Shown here one piece after another: positions 50,066 through 60,634 of a DNA stretch of 64,000 nt. The stretch spans positions 5,231 through 69,230 of the forward strand of contig JAZOUO010000068.1 of the NCBI GenBank assembly GCA_045658225.1, read 5' to 3'. The first letter of the stretch is position 1, and each line of letters starts with the position of its first letter. The position numbers were made by a program, and so were the translations under genes. Under the pieces are notes generated by a model. That model did no database searches, was not told the origin of the DNA, and was given only the letters and a program-made list of their open reading frames with translations. Source of the DNA: SVTX01 sp045658225 (GTDB lineage: Bacteria; Bacillota; Clostridia; Oscillospirales; CAG-272).

Positions 50066-51424
50066 ATGAGCGAGATAAAGTGGATATGGTTATCTGACAG
50101 ATGCGGAGTGGGAAACGAGGATATTCTCACGCTCATTTCACGCATTGGCAATATAGATGACATATACAAGGCTGATTTTGACGTTTATATTTCTCTCGGA
50201 ATAAACGAAAGAACTGCGGAAAAGCTTTGCAACAAGGATCTTGACGACTCTTATCAGATAATGAGCTGGTGTCAGAAGAACAACGTAGGAGTTTTGGTTT
50301 TTGACAACGAGAAATTTCCCATTTCTCTGCGATCTCTCAAGAATCCTCCCGTGGTGCTGTACTATGTTGGCAAGCTTCCAAACTTCAACAGCGAGCTTTT
50401 TATATCTGTTGTCGGAACTCGCAAAATGAGCGAATATGGAATGAAGTCGGCGTATAAAATAGCTTATGAGATTGCGGCGTCGGGTGCGATAACCGTCAGT
50501 GGAATGGCGCTTGGTATTGACGGAGTTGCGGCTTGCGCGTCTATTGCGGCGGGCGGCAGAACTGTCGCTGTGCTTGGAAGCGGAATAGATGTTATATACC
50601 CCAAGGAGCACACGAGACTTTACGAGTTGATAGCTGAGCGAGGAACTGTGATGACCGAGTATCCGCCCTCAACTAGACCCTACGGATACAATTTTCCTAT
50701 GAGAAACAGAATAATCAGTGGGCTTGGTTCGGGCACTCTTGTTGTAGATGCACCCGAGGGAAGCGGTGCGCTGATAACTGCAAAGAACGCGATAATTCAG
50801 GGCAAGGATGTGTACGCCGTGCCTGGAAATATCGGAGAGGAGAACACGTCGGGTACCAACGGGCTGATACGTGACGGAGCTACGGCGGTGATGTGTGGCA
50901 GAGACGTTGTGAAGAATTACGCGTTTTTGTACAGACACACGTTGGATATGCACGCTCTCGCAAAAGCGGAGAGCAGGTCTGACTTTGATCCATCAGAACT
51001 TTTGAAAGCTAAAATAAGTATGCGAGTTTCCGCGCCTGTGGCACGGAGCATACCTAATGAAAAGCTCGAAAAAAGAGAAAAAAGTATGGAAAATGGCGAG
51101 TATAATAGCTTTGAGAGCTTCAAGGAGAAAATATCAAAGCAGAAGAAAGCTCCCCGAAAGAGCGCAAATAAAAAGATTGATGAGCCCGAAGGTGCAAGTC
51201 AGTCTAAAAATACGAATATGGGAGATAACTCCCAAAAAATAATTGAATCCCTGAGTCAGCGTCAGAGAGATATATTTGACGAAATGCCTATGGATAAGCC
51301 CGTGACGGTGGACTACTTCACAAAGTCCGGATACACTATGGGAGAGGTAATGTCTGCTTTGACGATACTTGAGATAAAGGGACTGGTATCCTCGCTTCCT
51401 GGGGCGTTGTATATCAGAAAATAA
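50066..51424 (+). CDS. dprA: DNA-processing protein DprA
   Basis: Loads RecA on incoming single-stranded DNA during transformation. 452 residues, longer than the usual 290-380. The Rossmann-type core has VVGTRKMSEYG, SGMALGIDGVAA, VLGSGIDVIYPKEH and FPMRNRIISGLG. After about residue 300 comes a Lys/Glu/Ser-rich linker of about 90 residues, then a C-terminal winged helix (RQRDIFDEMPMDKPVTVDYFTKSGYTMGEVMSALTILEIKGLV). It lies 31 bp before topA, the dprA-topA order common in Firmicutes. Confidence 0.94.
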   Translation: MSEIKWIWLSDRCGVGNEDILTLISRIGNIDDIYKADFDVYISLGINERTAEKLCNKDLDDSYQIMSWCQKNNVGVLVFDNEKFPISLRSLKNPPVVLYYVGKLPNFNSELFISVVGTRKMSEYGMKSAYKIAYEIAASGAITVSGMALGIDGVAACASIAAGGRTVAVLGSGIDVIYPKEHTRLYELIAERGTVMTEYPPSTRPYGYNFPMRNRIISGLGSGTLVVDAPEGSGALITAKNAIIQGKDVYAVPGNIGEENTSGTNGLIRDGATAVMCGRDVVKNYAFLYRHTLDMHALAKAESRSDFDPSELLKAKISMRVSAPVARSIPNEKLEKREKSMENGEYNSFESFKEKISKQKKAPRKSANKKIDEPEGASQSKNTNMGDNSQKIIESLSQRQRDIFDEMPMDKPVTVDYFTKSGYTMGEVMSALTILEIKGLVSSLPGALYIRK

Positions 51425-51455
51425 GCTTGAAAATAATGAAAGGAATCACATATAG

Positions 51456-53768
51456 ATGGCAAATTTGGTAATAGTGGAGTCACCCTCAAAGGCAAGTACA
51501 ATAAAAGGGTATCTCGGCTCAAACTACAAGGTAATCGCATCAAAGGGACATGTAAGAGATCTTCCCAAGTCCACGCTGGGCGTTGACATTGAGAACAACT
51601 TTGATACGCACTACATCAATATCAGAGGCAAAGGAGATCTTATAAAGGAGATAAAGAAGGAAGCCAAGGCGGCGAACAAAGTATTTCTTGCAACCGACCC
51701 TGACCGCGAAGGAGAAGCGATCTCGTGGCATCTTGCAACAGCTCTCGGAATTCCCGTTGAGAAGACGCTGAGAGTCACGTTTAACGAGATTACAAAGACG
51801 GCGGTAAAGGCGGCTATAAAGTCCCCAAGACAGATAGATATGAGTCTTGTTGACGCTCAGCAGGCAAGAAGAATACTTGACAGAATAATGGGATATAAGA
51901 TATCTCCTATTCTTTGGAAGGCTGTTAAAAGTGGTCTTTCTGCAGGACGTGTTCAGTCTGTTGCGACACGAATAATCGTTGAAAGAGAAGAAGAAATAAA
52001 GAACTTTGTTCCGGAGGAATACTGGACTATTGATGCAACTCTGCTCTCCAGCGATGGCAAGCCCTTTGCTGTAAGATTTTACGGTGACAAGTCAGGCAAG
52101 ATAGTGCCCGCATCAGAGACTGAGGCTATGAAGATAGTAAATGCCGTTGAGGGCAAGAAATTTACCGTTGAGTCTATCAAGCGCTCCTCGCGCCGCAAGC
52201 TCCCCGCGCCCCCCTTTACCACATCGACACTTCAACAGGAGGCGTCAAGACACCTCGGATTCCAGTCTCAGCGTATTATGCGCGTAGCGCAGGAGCTTTA
52301 CGAGGGTATAAATCTTGGAGCAGAGAATGGTGGTATGCAGGGTCTTATAACCTATATGCGTACCGACTCGCTCAGAGTTTCCGCAGAGGCTCAGGATGCG
52401 GCAAGAGAGTTTATTCTTGAGAGATACGGTGAGGAATACAACACCGAGACACCCAGAGTATATAAGGCAAAATCAGGCGCACAGGACGCTCACGAGGCGA
52501 TCCGTCCTGTAAAGGTAGCGCTTGAGCCTGCAAAGATAAAGAGCTATCTTACAAGCGATCAGTATAAGATCTACAAGCTTATATGGGAAAGATTTATCGC
52601 AAGCCAGATGGAAAGTGCGACACTTGCAACTCTGACCGTGGACTTTGAAAATTCGGGATATATCTTCCGTACAGGCGGATACACCGTGACCTTCCCCGGC
52701 TATATGGCGCTTTACGTTGAGTCCGAGGACGAGACGCACAAGGACGAGCACGACAATCAGAAGGATATAAAGCTCCCCGATCTTCACGAAAACGAAAAGC
52801 TCGATTCCGAGTCGATAGATCCCACAAAGCATTTTACCGAAGCCCCCCCGAGATATAACGAGGCATCGCTCATCAAGTTCCTTGAGGAGAAGGGAATTGG
52901 AAGACCGAGTACCTATACCCCCATTATCACGACCATAGTTTCGAGAAACTACGTAAAGCGTGACGGCAAGGCGCTTGTTCCCACACCTCTTGGTGAAATC
53001 ACTACAAAGATAATGAGAGATCATTTCGCTTACGTCGTTGACTACAAGTTCACGGCGGATATGGAAACTGACCTTGACCGCATAGAAAAATCCGAGTGTC
53101 CTATGCAGGACGTTCTCTGTGACTTCTGGAAGGATTTTGAGGTGACACTCAAAAAGGCAGAGGAGAGCCTTGCTGACGCGAGCATTGAGGTTCCCGTTGA
53201 GGAGACCGACATCATCTGCGACAAGTGCGGCGCAAAGATGGTAGTAAAGAACGGTAGATTCGGCAAGTTTGCAGCTTGCCCCAACTACCCTCAGTGCAGA
53301 AACACAAAGCCTCTCGTGAAGGTGACTGAAGAGCCCGAGGAGCTTGAGGAGAACGAGGAAAAGGTTGAAAAGAGCGCGCAGAAAAAGACTGTAGTTGCAG
53401 ATTTCAAGTGTGAAAAGTGTGGTTCTGATATGGTTCTTCGCACAGGTAGATACGGAAGCTTCTACGCTTGTGTCAACTATCCCACGTGTAAGACTACAAA
53501 GCCCAGAACTAAGGATATCGGTGTCAACTGTCCCAAGTGCAATTCCAAGGTCGTACAGAAATACGGCAAGAATAAGAGCGTTTTCTATAGCTGTGAAAGA
53601 TATCCCGAGTGTGATTTCTCGTCCTGGGATATGCCCACGGATGAAAAATGCCCCGACTGCGGAAATGTTCTTTTCAGAAAGAAGGGCAAGGCGCTGCTTG
53701 TTTGCAACAAGCAGGGCTGCGGATTTACAAAGACTGCTACTGATAACATTCCCGACGAAAACTTTTAA
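51456..53768 (+). CDS. topA: DNA topoisomerase I
   Basis: Relaxes negative supercoils. 770 residues: Toprim domain (LVIVESPSKASTIKGYLG, ATDPDREGEAISWHLA), catalytic Tyr in GLITYMRTDS (about 291-300), IGRPSTYTPIITTI region, and C-terminal zinc ribbons: three full CxxC...C-x4/5-C units (about 591-615, 648-672, 692-718) and a fourth variant CPDCG...CNKQGC. First of the dense run topA-trmFO-rnc. Confidence 0.97.
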   Translation: MANLVIVESPSKASTIKGYLGSNYKVIASKGHVRDLPKSTLGVDIENNFDTHYINIRGKGDLIKEIKKEAKAANKVFLATDPDREGEAISWHLATALGIPVEKTLRVTFNEITKTAVKAAIKSPRQIDMSLVDAQQARRILDRIMGYKISPILWKAVKSGLSAGRVQSVATRIIVEREEEIKNFVPEEYWTIDATLLSSDGKPFAVRFYGDKSGKIVPASETEAMKIVNAVEGKKFTVESIKRSSRRKLPAPPFTTSTLQQEASRHLGFQSQRIMRVAQELYEGINLGAENGGMQGLITYMRTDSLRVSAEAQDAAREFILERYGEEYNTETPRVYKAKSGAQDAHEAIRPVKVALEPAKIKSYLTSDQYKIYKLIWERFIASQMESATLATLTVDFENSGYIFRTGGYTVTFPGYMALYVESEDETHKDEHDNQKDIKLPDLHENEKLDSESIDPTKHFTEAPPRYNEASLIKFLEEKGIGRPSTYTPIITTIVSRNYVKRDGKALVPTPLGEITTKIMRDHFAYVVDYKFTADMETDLDRIEKSECPMQDVLCDFWKDFEVTLKKAEESLADASIEVPVEETDIICDKCGAKMVVKNGRFGKFAACPNYPQCRNTKPLVKVTEEPEELEENEEKVEKSAQKKTVVADFKCEKCGSDMVLRTGRYGSFYACVNYPTCKTTKPRTKDIGVNCPKCNSKVVQKYGKNKSVFYSCERYPECDFSSWDMPTDEKCPDCGNVLFRKKGKALLVCNKQGCGFTKTATDNIPDENF

Positions 53769-53776
53769 GGTTAAAA

Positions 53777-55156
53777 ATGGATAAGATAATAAACATATAC
53801 GGCGCAGGACTTGCAGGCTGCGAGGCGGCTTGGCAGGTGGCAGAGCGGGGAGTAAAGGTGAAGCTTTACGAGATGAAGCCTCAAAAATACACTCCCGCAC
53901 ACCACTCCGAGAATTTTGCCGAGCTTGTATGCTCAAATTCTTTGCGTTCTGACAGAGTGACTAATGCGGTAGGACTTCTCAAGGAAGAGCTTTTGCGTAT
54001 GGACTCGCTCATAATGGAGGCGGCGTATGCAACAAGAGTTCCCGCAGGCTCGGCGCTTGCGGTGGACAGAGACCTGTTCTCGCAGTATATTACGGATAAG
54101 ATAAAAAATCATCCCAATATTGAAGTAATAGAGCAAGAAGTAAGCGGAGTTGAGGACGGAGTAGTGACCATTATCGCTACCGGTCCTCTCACCAGCGAGC
54201 CTATGGCGGAGTATATACAGAATACTTTGGGCTGCAAGGGACTTCATTTCTTTGACGCTGCAGCACCCATAGTGGACGCGTCCAGTTTGAATATGGATAT
54301 AGTGTATGCCGCTTCCCGCTACGATAAGGGCGACGCGGACTATCTCAACTGTCCTATGAACCGTGAGCAGTATGATGCGTTCTACAATGCGCTAATAACC
54401 GCCAAGGAAGCCGAGCTCAAGGAATTTGACCGCGAGTCTCAAAAGGATTTGAAGGTATTTGAGGGTTGTATGCCCGTTGAGGTAATGGCTAAAAGAGGAT
54501 ATGACACTCTTCGTTACGGACCGCTCAAGCCCGTAGGACTTGTGGACAAGCGCACGGGTGAGGACTCGTATGCCGTCGTTCAGCTTCGTCGCGAAAATGC
54601 GGAGGGAACTATGTATAACCTCGTGGGATTTCAGACTCATCTGACATTCCCGGAGCAAAAGAGAGTTTTCGGTATGATTCCCGGACTTGAGAACGCGGAA
54701 TTTCTGCGCTACGGAATAATGCACAGAAACACTTATCTTGACTCTCCCGGTATGCTTGCGGCAGATTATTCAATGATAAGCAATCCCGACGTATTCTTTG
54801 CGGGACAGATGACTGGAGTTGAGGGTTATATTGAGTCGGCCGGCTCGGGCTTTGTTGCGGGAGTTAACGCCGCCAGACGAGTTCTCGGCGAGGAGAGCGT
54901 GATATTCCCCGCGACCATGATGATAGGTGCGATGGCGAGATATATAAGTACGGGAAACATGAGCGGAAATTTCGTTCCTATGAATGCGAACTTTGGCATT
55001 ATCGAGCCGCTTGGCAGAAAAATAAAGGGAGGCAAGGTCGCAAAATACGAGGTCGTGGCAGCGAGAGCGCTTGACACGCTTCCCGAATACGCGCAGAAAA
55101 TAGGCGCGCAGAATTATAAAAAGTATATTCCCGAGCAAGACGGGGATAAAGAATAA
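53777..55156 (+). CDS. trmFO: tRNA (uracil-54) methyltransferase, folate/FAD-dependent
   Basis: Makes m5U54 in tRNA from methylenetetrahydrofolate. 459 residues. FAD motif YGAGLAGCEAAWQ (8-20), conserved FAELVCSNSLRSD and VGLLKEEL, catalytic-region Cys in CSNS, GCMPVEVMAKRGYDTLRYGPLKPVGL, and VEGYIESAGSGFVAGVNAAR near the end. It lies 8 bp after topA; the two genes neighbour each other across Firmicutes. Confidence 0.96.
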   Translation: MDKIINIYGAGLAGCEAAWQVAERGVKVKLYEMKPQKYTPAHHSENFAELVCSNSLRSDRVTNAVGLLKEELLRMDSLIMEAAYATRVPAGSALAVDRDLFSQYITDKIKNHPNIEVIEQEVSGVEDGVVTIIATGPLTSEPMAEYIQNTLGCKGLHFFDAAAPIVDASSLNMDIVYAASRYDKGDADYLNCPMNREQYDAFYNALITAKEAELKEFDRESQKDLKVFEGCMPVEVMAKRGYDTLRYGPLKPVGLVDKRTGEDSYAVVQLRRENAEGTMYNLVGFQTHLTFPEQKRVFGMIPGLENAEFLRYGIMHRNTYLDSPGMLAADYSMISNPDVFFAGQMTGVEGYIESAGSGFVAGVNAARRVLGEESVIFPATMMIGAMARYISTGNMSGNFVPMNANFGIIEPLGRKIKGGKVAKYEVVAARALDTLPEYAQKIGAQNYKKYIPEQDGDKE

Positions 55157-55188
55157 AAGCCACATTTGGCGGAAAGGCAAGGCAATAT

Positions 55189-55908
55189 ATGAGTGTTAGT
55201 CCGTTTGGCAAGGATAGACTTGAGGGAACAACAGGACATGATTTTGGAGACAAGATGCTTTTGCAGAAGGCCCTGACTCATTCCTCATACTCAAACGAGT
55301 CCGGCGCTCGCAACCATCATCTGCTCTGTAATGAGAGACTTGAGTTTTTAGGCGACAGCGTGCTGTCGGTAATTACAAGTAAATATTTGTATGAGACCTT
55401 TCCCGATTCTCCCGAGGGTGAGCTTACGAGAATGAGGGCCGAGCTTGTATGCGAGAGGGCGCTTTCGTCCTATGCGCAGAAAATCCAGCTTGGTCAGTAC
55501 ATATTACTCGGCATCGGCGAAGAAAAGAATAACGGCAGAGAGAGAAAGTCCATTCTCGCGGACGCCTTTGAGGCGCTTATCGCGGCGATTTATCTGGATT
55601 CGGGCGAGGACGGCTTCGATAACGTAAGAAAGTTCCTTTTGCCCTTTATTCAGGACGAGATAAAGAGTCTCGGCAAGACAGGCTTTTCGGCTGATCCCAA
55701 AACTGCGCTTCAGCAGTTCGTTCAGCAGGCGGAGGGAGATTTCCTTGAATACGTTATCGTTGCGCAGAGCGGTCCCGATCACATGAAGGAATTTTTTGTT
55801 GAGGCAAGACTTAATTCTAACGTGATTGGCAGAGGAAAGGGACGCTCCAAGCGAGAGGCGGAGCAAGCCGCCGCGCGTGAGGCGTTGGCTCTTTTCAACG
55901 TAGAATAA
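55189..55908 (+). CDS. rnc: Ribonuclease III
   Basis: Cleaves double-stranded RNA (rRNA precursors, structured mRNAs). 239 residues. The signature NERLEFLGDSVLSVI (about 48-62) holds the catalytic Glu and Asp, with the second acidic set in LADAFEALIAAIYLD. The dsRNA-binding domain covers about 165-235 (DPKTALQQFVQQ, GRGKGRSKREAEQAAAREAL). Followed after 2 bp by the radical SAM gene; rnc-radical SAM-smc-ftsY is a frequent clostridial block. Confidence 0.96.
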   Translation: MSVSPFGKDRLEGTTGHDFGDKMLLQKALTHSSYSNESGARNHHLLCNERLEFLGDSVLSVITSKYLYETFPDSPEGELTRMRAELVCERALSSYAQKIQLGQYILLGIGEEKNNGRERKSILADAFEALIAAIYLDSGEDGFDNVRKFLLPFIQDEIKSLGKTGFSADPKTALQQFVQQAEGDFLEYVIVAQSGPDHMKEFFVEARLNSNVIGRGKGRSKREAEQAAAREALALFNVE

Positions 55909-55910
55909 TT

Positions 55911-56948
55911 ATGCTGAGCAAAAGAAAAAATCACAGAAATATTCCCATATTCATACCCCACCTTGGATGTCCGAATATGTGCGTGTTTTGCAATCAACGC
56001 TCAATATCGGGAAAGACCTGTTTTGATCGCGAAAGTGTCAGGCTCGAGATAGAAATCGCCTTGTCCACTATACCGCGCGACTGCGAGGTAGAGATCGCGT
56101 ATTTCGGCGGCTCGTTTACGGGAATTGACCGTGAGCTGATGATATATTTACTTGATACAGCGCAATCCTTTGTAAATCGTGACGATGGCTATGCACGCGT
56201 GACAGGCATAAGAATGTCCACCCGCCCCGACTATATAAGTCAGGAGATACTTGATATTCTGTCGCGTTATACGGTGAGCGCCATAGAGCTTGGGCTTCAG
56301 AGTATGGACGACGGTGTGCTTGCTCTCTCGAAAAGAGGGCACAATGCGGCGCAGGCGGAGACTGCGTGCAAAATGATAGTAGAACGCGGATATCAGCTTG
56401 TCGGACAGATGATGATAGGTCTGCCGGGGTCAACACTTGAGAGTGAGATATATACCGCAGAGAAAATATGTTCTCTTGGAGCTGTGGGCGCGAGAATTTA
56501 TCCCACGGTGGTGTTTTACGACACCGAGCTTGCGCAGATGGCAGAGCGCGGAGAGTACGGTATGCTTGAGCTTGAGAATGCTATATGTCGCTCGGCAAGA
56601 GTGCTTGAGATTTTTGAGGAGCACGGAGTGGACTGTATAAGAATAGGTCTTTGCGCGTCGGAAAATCTTTCGAACGAGTCCTGCGTTATGGGCGGAGCAA
56701 ATCACCCCGCACTCGGCGAGCTTGTGCTTGGTGAGTATTTACTCTCAAAAATGTGTGGACTTATAGATAGCTTTGGTGCAGAGACGAGCGGACGTATTGC
56801 TCTGTTCTGTGTGCCGCGAGGAAAAGTCTCGGCGTGTATAGGACAAAAGGGCAAAAACAGAGAAAAGCTCAAACAAATATATAAATTTAAGCAGATAATT
56901 ATAAAAGAGGGCGACGTGGAAACTGTCACTCTCGAAGGTATAGACTAA
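55911..56948 (+). CDS. Elp3-like radical SAM protein
   Basis: 345 residues. The [4Fe-4S] motif is CPNMCVFC (CxxxCxxC, residues 20-27), followed by YFGGSFTG and STRPDYIS, and ELGLQSMDDGVL typical of Elp3/HemN-like radical SAM proteins. The C-terminal third has GNRARP-free wording ending with a basic region (KGKNREKLKQIYKF). No HAT domain is present, so it is not full Elp3. Substrate unknown, although its constant place between rnc and smc suggests RNA modification; that is inference. Confidence 0.85.
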   Translation: MLSKRKNHRNIPIFIPHLGCPNMCVFCNQRSISGKTCFDRESVRLEIEIALSTIPRDCEVEIAYFGGSFTGIDRELMIYLLDTAQSFVNRDDGYARVTGIRMSTRPDYISQEILDILSRYTVSAIELGLQSMDDGVLALSKRGHNAAQAETACKMIVERGYQLVGQMMIGLPGSTLESEIYTAEKICSLGAVGARIYPTVVFYDTELAQMAERGEYGMLELENAICRSARVLEIFEEHGVDCIRIGLCASENLSNESCVMGGANHPALGELVLGEYLLSKMCGLIDSFGAETSGRIALFCVPRGKVSACIGQKGKNREKLKQIYKFKQIIIKEGDVETVTLEGID

Positions 56949-56980
56949 AGACTCGGACATCGAGAAAGGAAGGGCAATAG

Positions 56981-59900
56981 ATGTATCTTAAATCAATAGA
57001 ACTTCAAGGATTTAAGTCGTTTCCCGATAAAACAAAGCTTGTATTTGACTCGCAGGGCGAGGATATGTCCTCGGGCGTTACGGTCATAGTTGGCCCTAAC
57101 GGAAGCGGAAAGTCGAATATAGCTGACGCTATGCGTTGGGTTTTGGGTGAAATATCCTCAAAAACTCTGCGTTCAACAAAAATGGAGGACGTGATTTTCG
57201 GCGGTGCGGACAGCCGCAGACCTATGGGCTTTGCCGAGGTCTCTGTCACGTTTGACAACACTGACGAAAACAATAGACTTGATTGCCCCTACGACGAGGT
57301 GACCGTCACAAGACGTTATTTCCGCGCGGGGGAGAGTGAATATTATATCAACCGCCGTCCTGTAAGACTCCGCGACATATACGAGCTGTTTATGAACACG
57401 GGTATTGGCCGTGATGGATATTCCATTATCGGTCAGGGACGAATTGCCGAGATGGTGTCACGTAAGAGCGACGAGCGCCGCGGAATCTTCGAGGACGCGT
57501 CGGGTATTGCAAAGTACAGACACAAGAAAAACGAGGCGGAGAGAAAGCTTGCGCAGACCGAGGACAATATGACGCGTGTGAATGACGTCTTTGTCGAGGT
57601 CGAGTCACAGGTAGGCCCTCTTGAGCGCGAGGCAGGCAAGGCGAAGCGCGCAATAGAGCTTATGGATGCAAAGAAAAAGGTGGACGTCAGCCTTTGGCTG
57701 TTTGATACCGAAAAGCTCCGCACGGACATAAGTGTAGCCGAGGATGCACTTCGTCATTCGTCGTTCGACTTGAAGAACGCCGAGGACTCAATGCAGTCTC
57801 TTGATGCGCGCTCCGCAAAGCTTTTTGATGCGTCGCAGAGCGGTAAGATCGCATCATCACAGGTTCTCTCCGAAATACGCGACGTCACAAACAGAATACA
57901 CACGCTTGACAGTGAATTCAGAGTCAGCGAGAGCAATATTGCGCACGCGGGCGAGCTTATGCAGAATGCAGAGCAGTCGCGTGAGTCCTTCAAAAAGACA
58001 CTTGCCGACGAAAAAGTAAAGGCAGAGGCTCAAAAGGGCAGAATATCCGAGCTTGAGGGCTCACTTGATGACTGGAATACAAAGCTTGAAGCCGCAGATG
58101 ACAGTATCTTTGAGCAGAAGTGCAAAATTGCCCAGCTTGATAAAGATATAGACACCGCATTCGCGGACAGCAAGGCAGCAGAGGAGGTTGCAACCGATAT
58201 CAAGGTCAGAATCTCTGTGCTTGAAAATGCCCGATCCAGCGGAAGCGACAGAAATGCAAGTATTCTAGTAGATATTGAGGGATACGAGCAGATACACACC
58301 CGTCTTGAGAGAGATAGAGGAGCGGCAGAAAAGACTGTTGCGGATTACGATAAGGCAATAGCAGAGACTGACAGTGAGGTTGCCACAGAAGACCAAAAGC
58401 TCACCGCTGCAAATAACACTTATGGCGAGATTTACGAGCAGATAAACGGCAAGAAGCTCAGACGCGACTCCGCGCTCCAGAGAGTGTCCACCATAAAGGC
58501 TATGGAGGAGCAGTTTGAGGGATATGCAAATAGTGTTCGCTACGTAATGAACGGATACTCCGAGGGTAAGATTACCGATATGCGCGGAAATATCTGCGGT
58601 AAGATTTACGGACCTCTTTCAAAGGTCATTTCGGTAGAGTCCAAGTTTATCACGGCGATTGAGGTTGCACTTGGCGCAAATCTCCAGAATATCGTGGTTG
58701 AGGATGAGGACACCGCAAAGGCGGCTATGTATTACCTCAAGCGCGGTCAGGCGGGACGTGCAACATTCTTCCCCTTGACGTCTATGAGAGCATCAAGCGA
58801 GACCCCCGAGATGAGAGATGCAAAGGGCTTTATCGGATATATCGACACAGCAGACAATCTTTGCCGTAGGGACGCGAAATTTGACAACGTAATATCCTCT
58901 CTGCTCGGCAGAACTCTTGTGTTTGACAACATTGATAACGCAACCGCTATGGCGAAGGCTCTGCGATACAAGGTCAGAGTTGTCACACTTGACGGTCAGC
59001 AGATAAACGCGGGCGGCTCGTTCACGGGCGGCTCGGTAAAGCAGGGAAGCGGGGCGCTTTCCCGCGCGGACGAGATGAAGAATCTTACCGCAGAGGCAGA
59101 AAAGCTTGCGGGTGAGATAAAGTCACTTGAGTCAAAGCTCTCCGAGATAAGAAAGAATATTGAGGAATATACCGAGCGCATTACCGAGCTTCAGGATAAG
59201 AAAGAAATCCTCGTTATGCTCAAGAATTCGGAAAACTCAAAGCTTGAGCAGATAAATGCAAAGTTTGACGCAAACAAGTCCCTCCTCGACAAAATGAGAG
59301 AGGACTACAATCAGATAGTCAGAATGAGCGAAAGATACGAGGAGGACATCGCAGCGCTTAAGCAAGAGGAAAAGGCGCAAAGCGAAAAGGTAGCAGAAAT
59401 TCTTGCCGCACGAGAAAAGAAGCATCAGGATAAGGTTGATGCCGAGGACGAGGCAGCCGAGCTTGAAAAGGCAAAGACTCATATAATCATCAAGATAAGC
59501 GAGATACAAAAGGACATAGAGACCGCGCAGGCGCTTCTCTCGGTATCCGAGGAAAGAATCAGAGTGTGTATGGAGGACGTAAGCTCTGCTGAGGGCAGAA
59601 TTGAGGCTTACAAGCTTCAGATAGAAAACACGACAATCGCTCAGGCAGAAAACCGCAAGGATCACGCAGAGTGCGAGAAGCTTCTTTCCGACCTTAACGA
59701 AAGAAAGGCACAGCTTGATGAGGGCAATCTTGAGTTTGAGAAAAAGCTTAACGAGATAAATACTCTTATCCGCGAGAAGATGTCCGAAAAGGAGCTTATA
59801 TTCAGAGCTCACACGCAAAATGAATCAAAGCTTTCGTCCCTGCGTGAGAATTACGACAAGCTTGCGGGCAAGCTCTGGGAGGACTACGAGCTTACGCGTA

Positions 59901-60634
59901 ATGACGCGGTAGCGCTCGGATACCCCGAGGTGACTCCCGAGAACCGCGCCGAGTACGTAAGGACTCAGACCGAGTGCCGCAACAAGCTCCGTGCGATAGG
60001 ACACGTTGACCTTGACGCTGTGAATAAGTACAAGGAAGTCAAGGAAAGATACGACTATATGTCCGCGCAGATAAAGGATCTTGAAAAGGCGAGAGCCGAG
60101 CTCAATGGCATTATCAGTCAGCTCGAGGGTGAGATGAAGGTCGCGTTTACAGAGTCCTTTAATAAGATAAACGAAAACTTTGGTCAGACCTTCTCCGAGC
60201 TTTTCGGTGGCGGATCGGCAGAGCTTTGCCTTACCGACCCCGAAAACGTGCTTGAATCGGGCATCGAGATAAAGGCGGCACCTCCCGGCAAGATAATCAA
60301 GAATCTTATGCAGCTTTCGGGCGGTGAGCAGGCGTTTATCGGTGTTGCGTTGTTCTTTGCGATACTCAAGGTCAACCCCACGCCGTTCTGTATTCTTGAC
60401 GAGATAGAAGCGGCGCTTGACGAGGTAAACGTTGAAAGACTTGCGCAGTACATAAAGAGATATTCCGACGGCACACAGTTCATAATGATAACCCACAGAC
60501 GTGGAACTATGGCGGCGGCTACAAGACTTTACGGAGTGACAATGCCCGAGCACGGTATTTCCAAGGTGCTCACGCTTGACGTAAAGGATATTGAAAAGAA
60601 GAAGGAGAACGAGTGGAATGGCCTTTTTGAATAA
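56981..60634 (+). CDS. smc: Chromosome partition ATPase SMC
   Basis: Core of bacterial condensin. 1217 residues: Walker A GPNGSGKS (38-45), long coiled coil (about 170-500), hinge (about 520-670, with GYANSVRYVMNGY and NAGGSFTGG nearby), second coiled coil (about 690-1040), C-signature LSGGEQAFIGVAL (about 1112) and Walker B FCILDEIEAALDEVNVERLA. Its partners scpA and scpB are also in the window. Its end overlaps ftsY by 17 bp. Confidence 0.98.
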   Translation: MYLKSIELQGFKSFPDKTKLVFDSQGEDMSSGVTVIVGPNGSGKSNIADAMRWVLGEISSKTLRSTKMEDVIFGGADSRRPMGFAEVSVTFDNTDENNRLDCPYDEVTVTRRYFRAGESEYYINRRPVRLRDIYELFMNTGIGRDGYSIIGQGRIAEMVSRKSDERRGIFEDASGIAKYRHKKNEAERKLAQTEDNMTRVNDVFVEVESQVGPLEREAGKAKRAIELMDAKKKVDVSLWLFDTEKLRTDISVAEDALRHSSFDLKNAEDSMQSLDARSAKLFDASQSGKIASSQVLSEIRDVTNRIHTLDSEFRVSESNIAHAGELMQNAEQSRESFKKTLADEKVKAEAQKGRISELEGSLDDWNTKLEAADDSIFEQKCKIAQLDKDIDTAFADSKAAEEVATDIKVRISVLENARSSGSDRNASILVDIEGYEQIHTRLERDRGAAEKTVADYDKAIAETDSEVATEDQKLTAANNTYGEIYEQINGKKLRRDSALQRVSTIKAMEEQFEGYANSVRYVMNGYSEGKITDMRGNICGKIYGPLSKVISVESKFITAIEVALGANLQNIVVEDEDTAKAAMYYLKRGQAGRATFFPLTSMRASSETPEMRDAKGFIGYIDTADNLCRRDAKFDNVISSLLGRTLVFDNIDNATAMAKALRYKVRVVTLDGQQINAGGSFTGGSVKQGSGALSRADEMKNLTAEAEKLAGEIKSLESKLSEIRKNIEEYTERITELQDKKEILVMLKNSENSKLEQINAKFDANKSLLDKMREDYNQIVRMSERYEEDIAALKQEEKAQSEKVAEILAAREKKHQDKVDAEDEAAELEKAKTHIIIKISEIQKDIETAQALLSVSEERIRVCMEDVSSAEGRIEAYKLQIENTTIAQAENRKDHAECEKLLSDLNERKAQLDEGNLEFEKKLNEINTLIREKMSEKELIFRAHTQNESKLSSLRENYDKLAGKLWEDYELTRNDAVALGYPEVTPENRAEYVRTQTECRNKLRAIGHVDLDAVNKYKEVKERYDYMSAQIKDLEKARAELNGIISQLEGEMKVAFTESFNKINENFGQTFSELFGGGSAELCLTDPENVLESGIEIKAAPPGKIIKNLMQLSGGEQAFIGVALFFAILKVNPTPFCILDEIEAALDEVNVERLAQYIKRYSDGTQFIMITHRRGTMAAATRLYGVTMPEHGISKVLTLDVKDIEKKKENEWNGLFE

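Noticed and set aside
52473..53936. 487-codon frame opposite topA and trmFO
   Set aside because: It spans two real genes on the other strand and is a codon-bias shadow.
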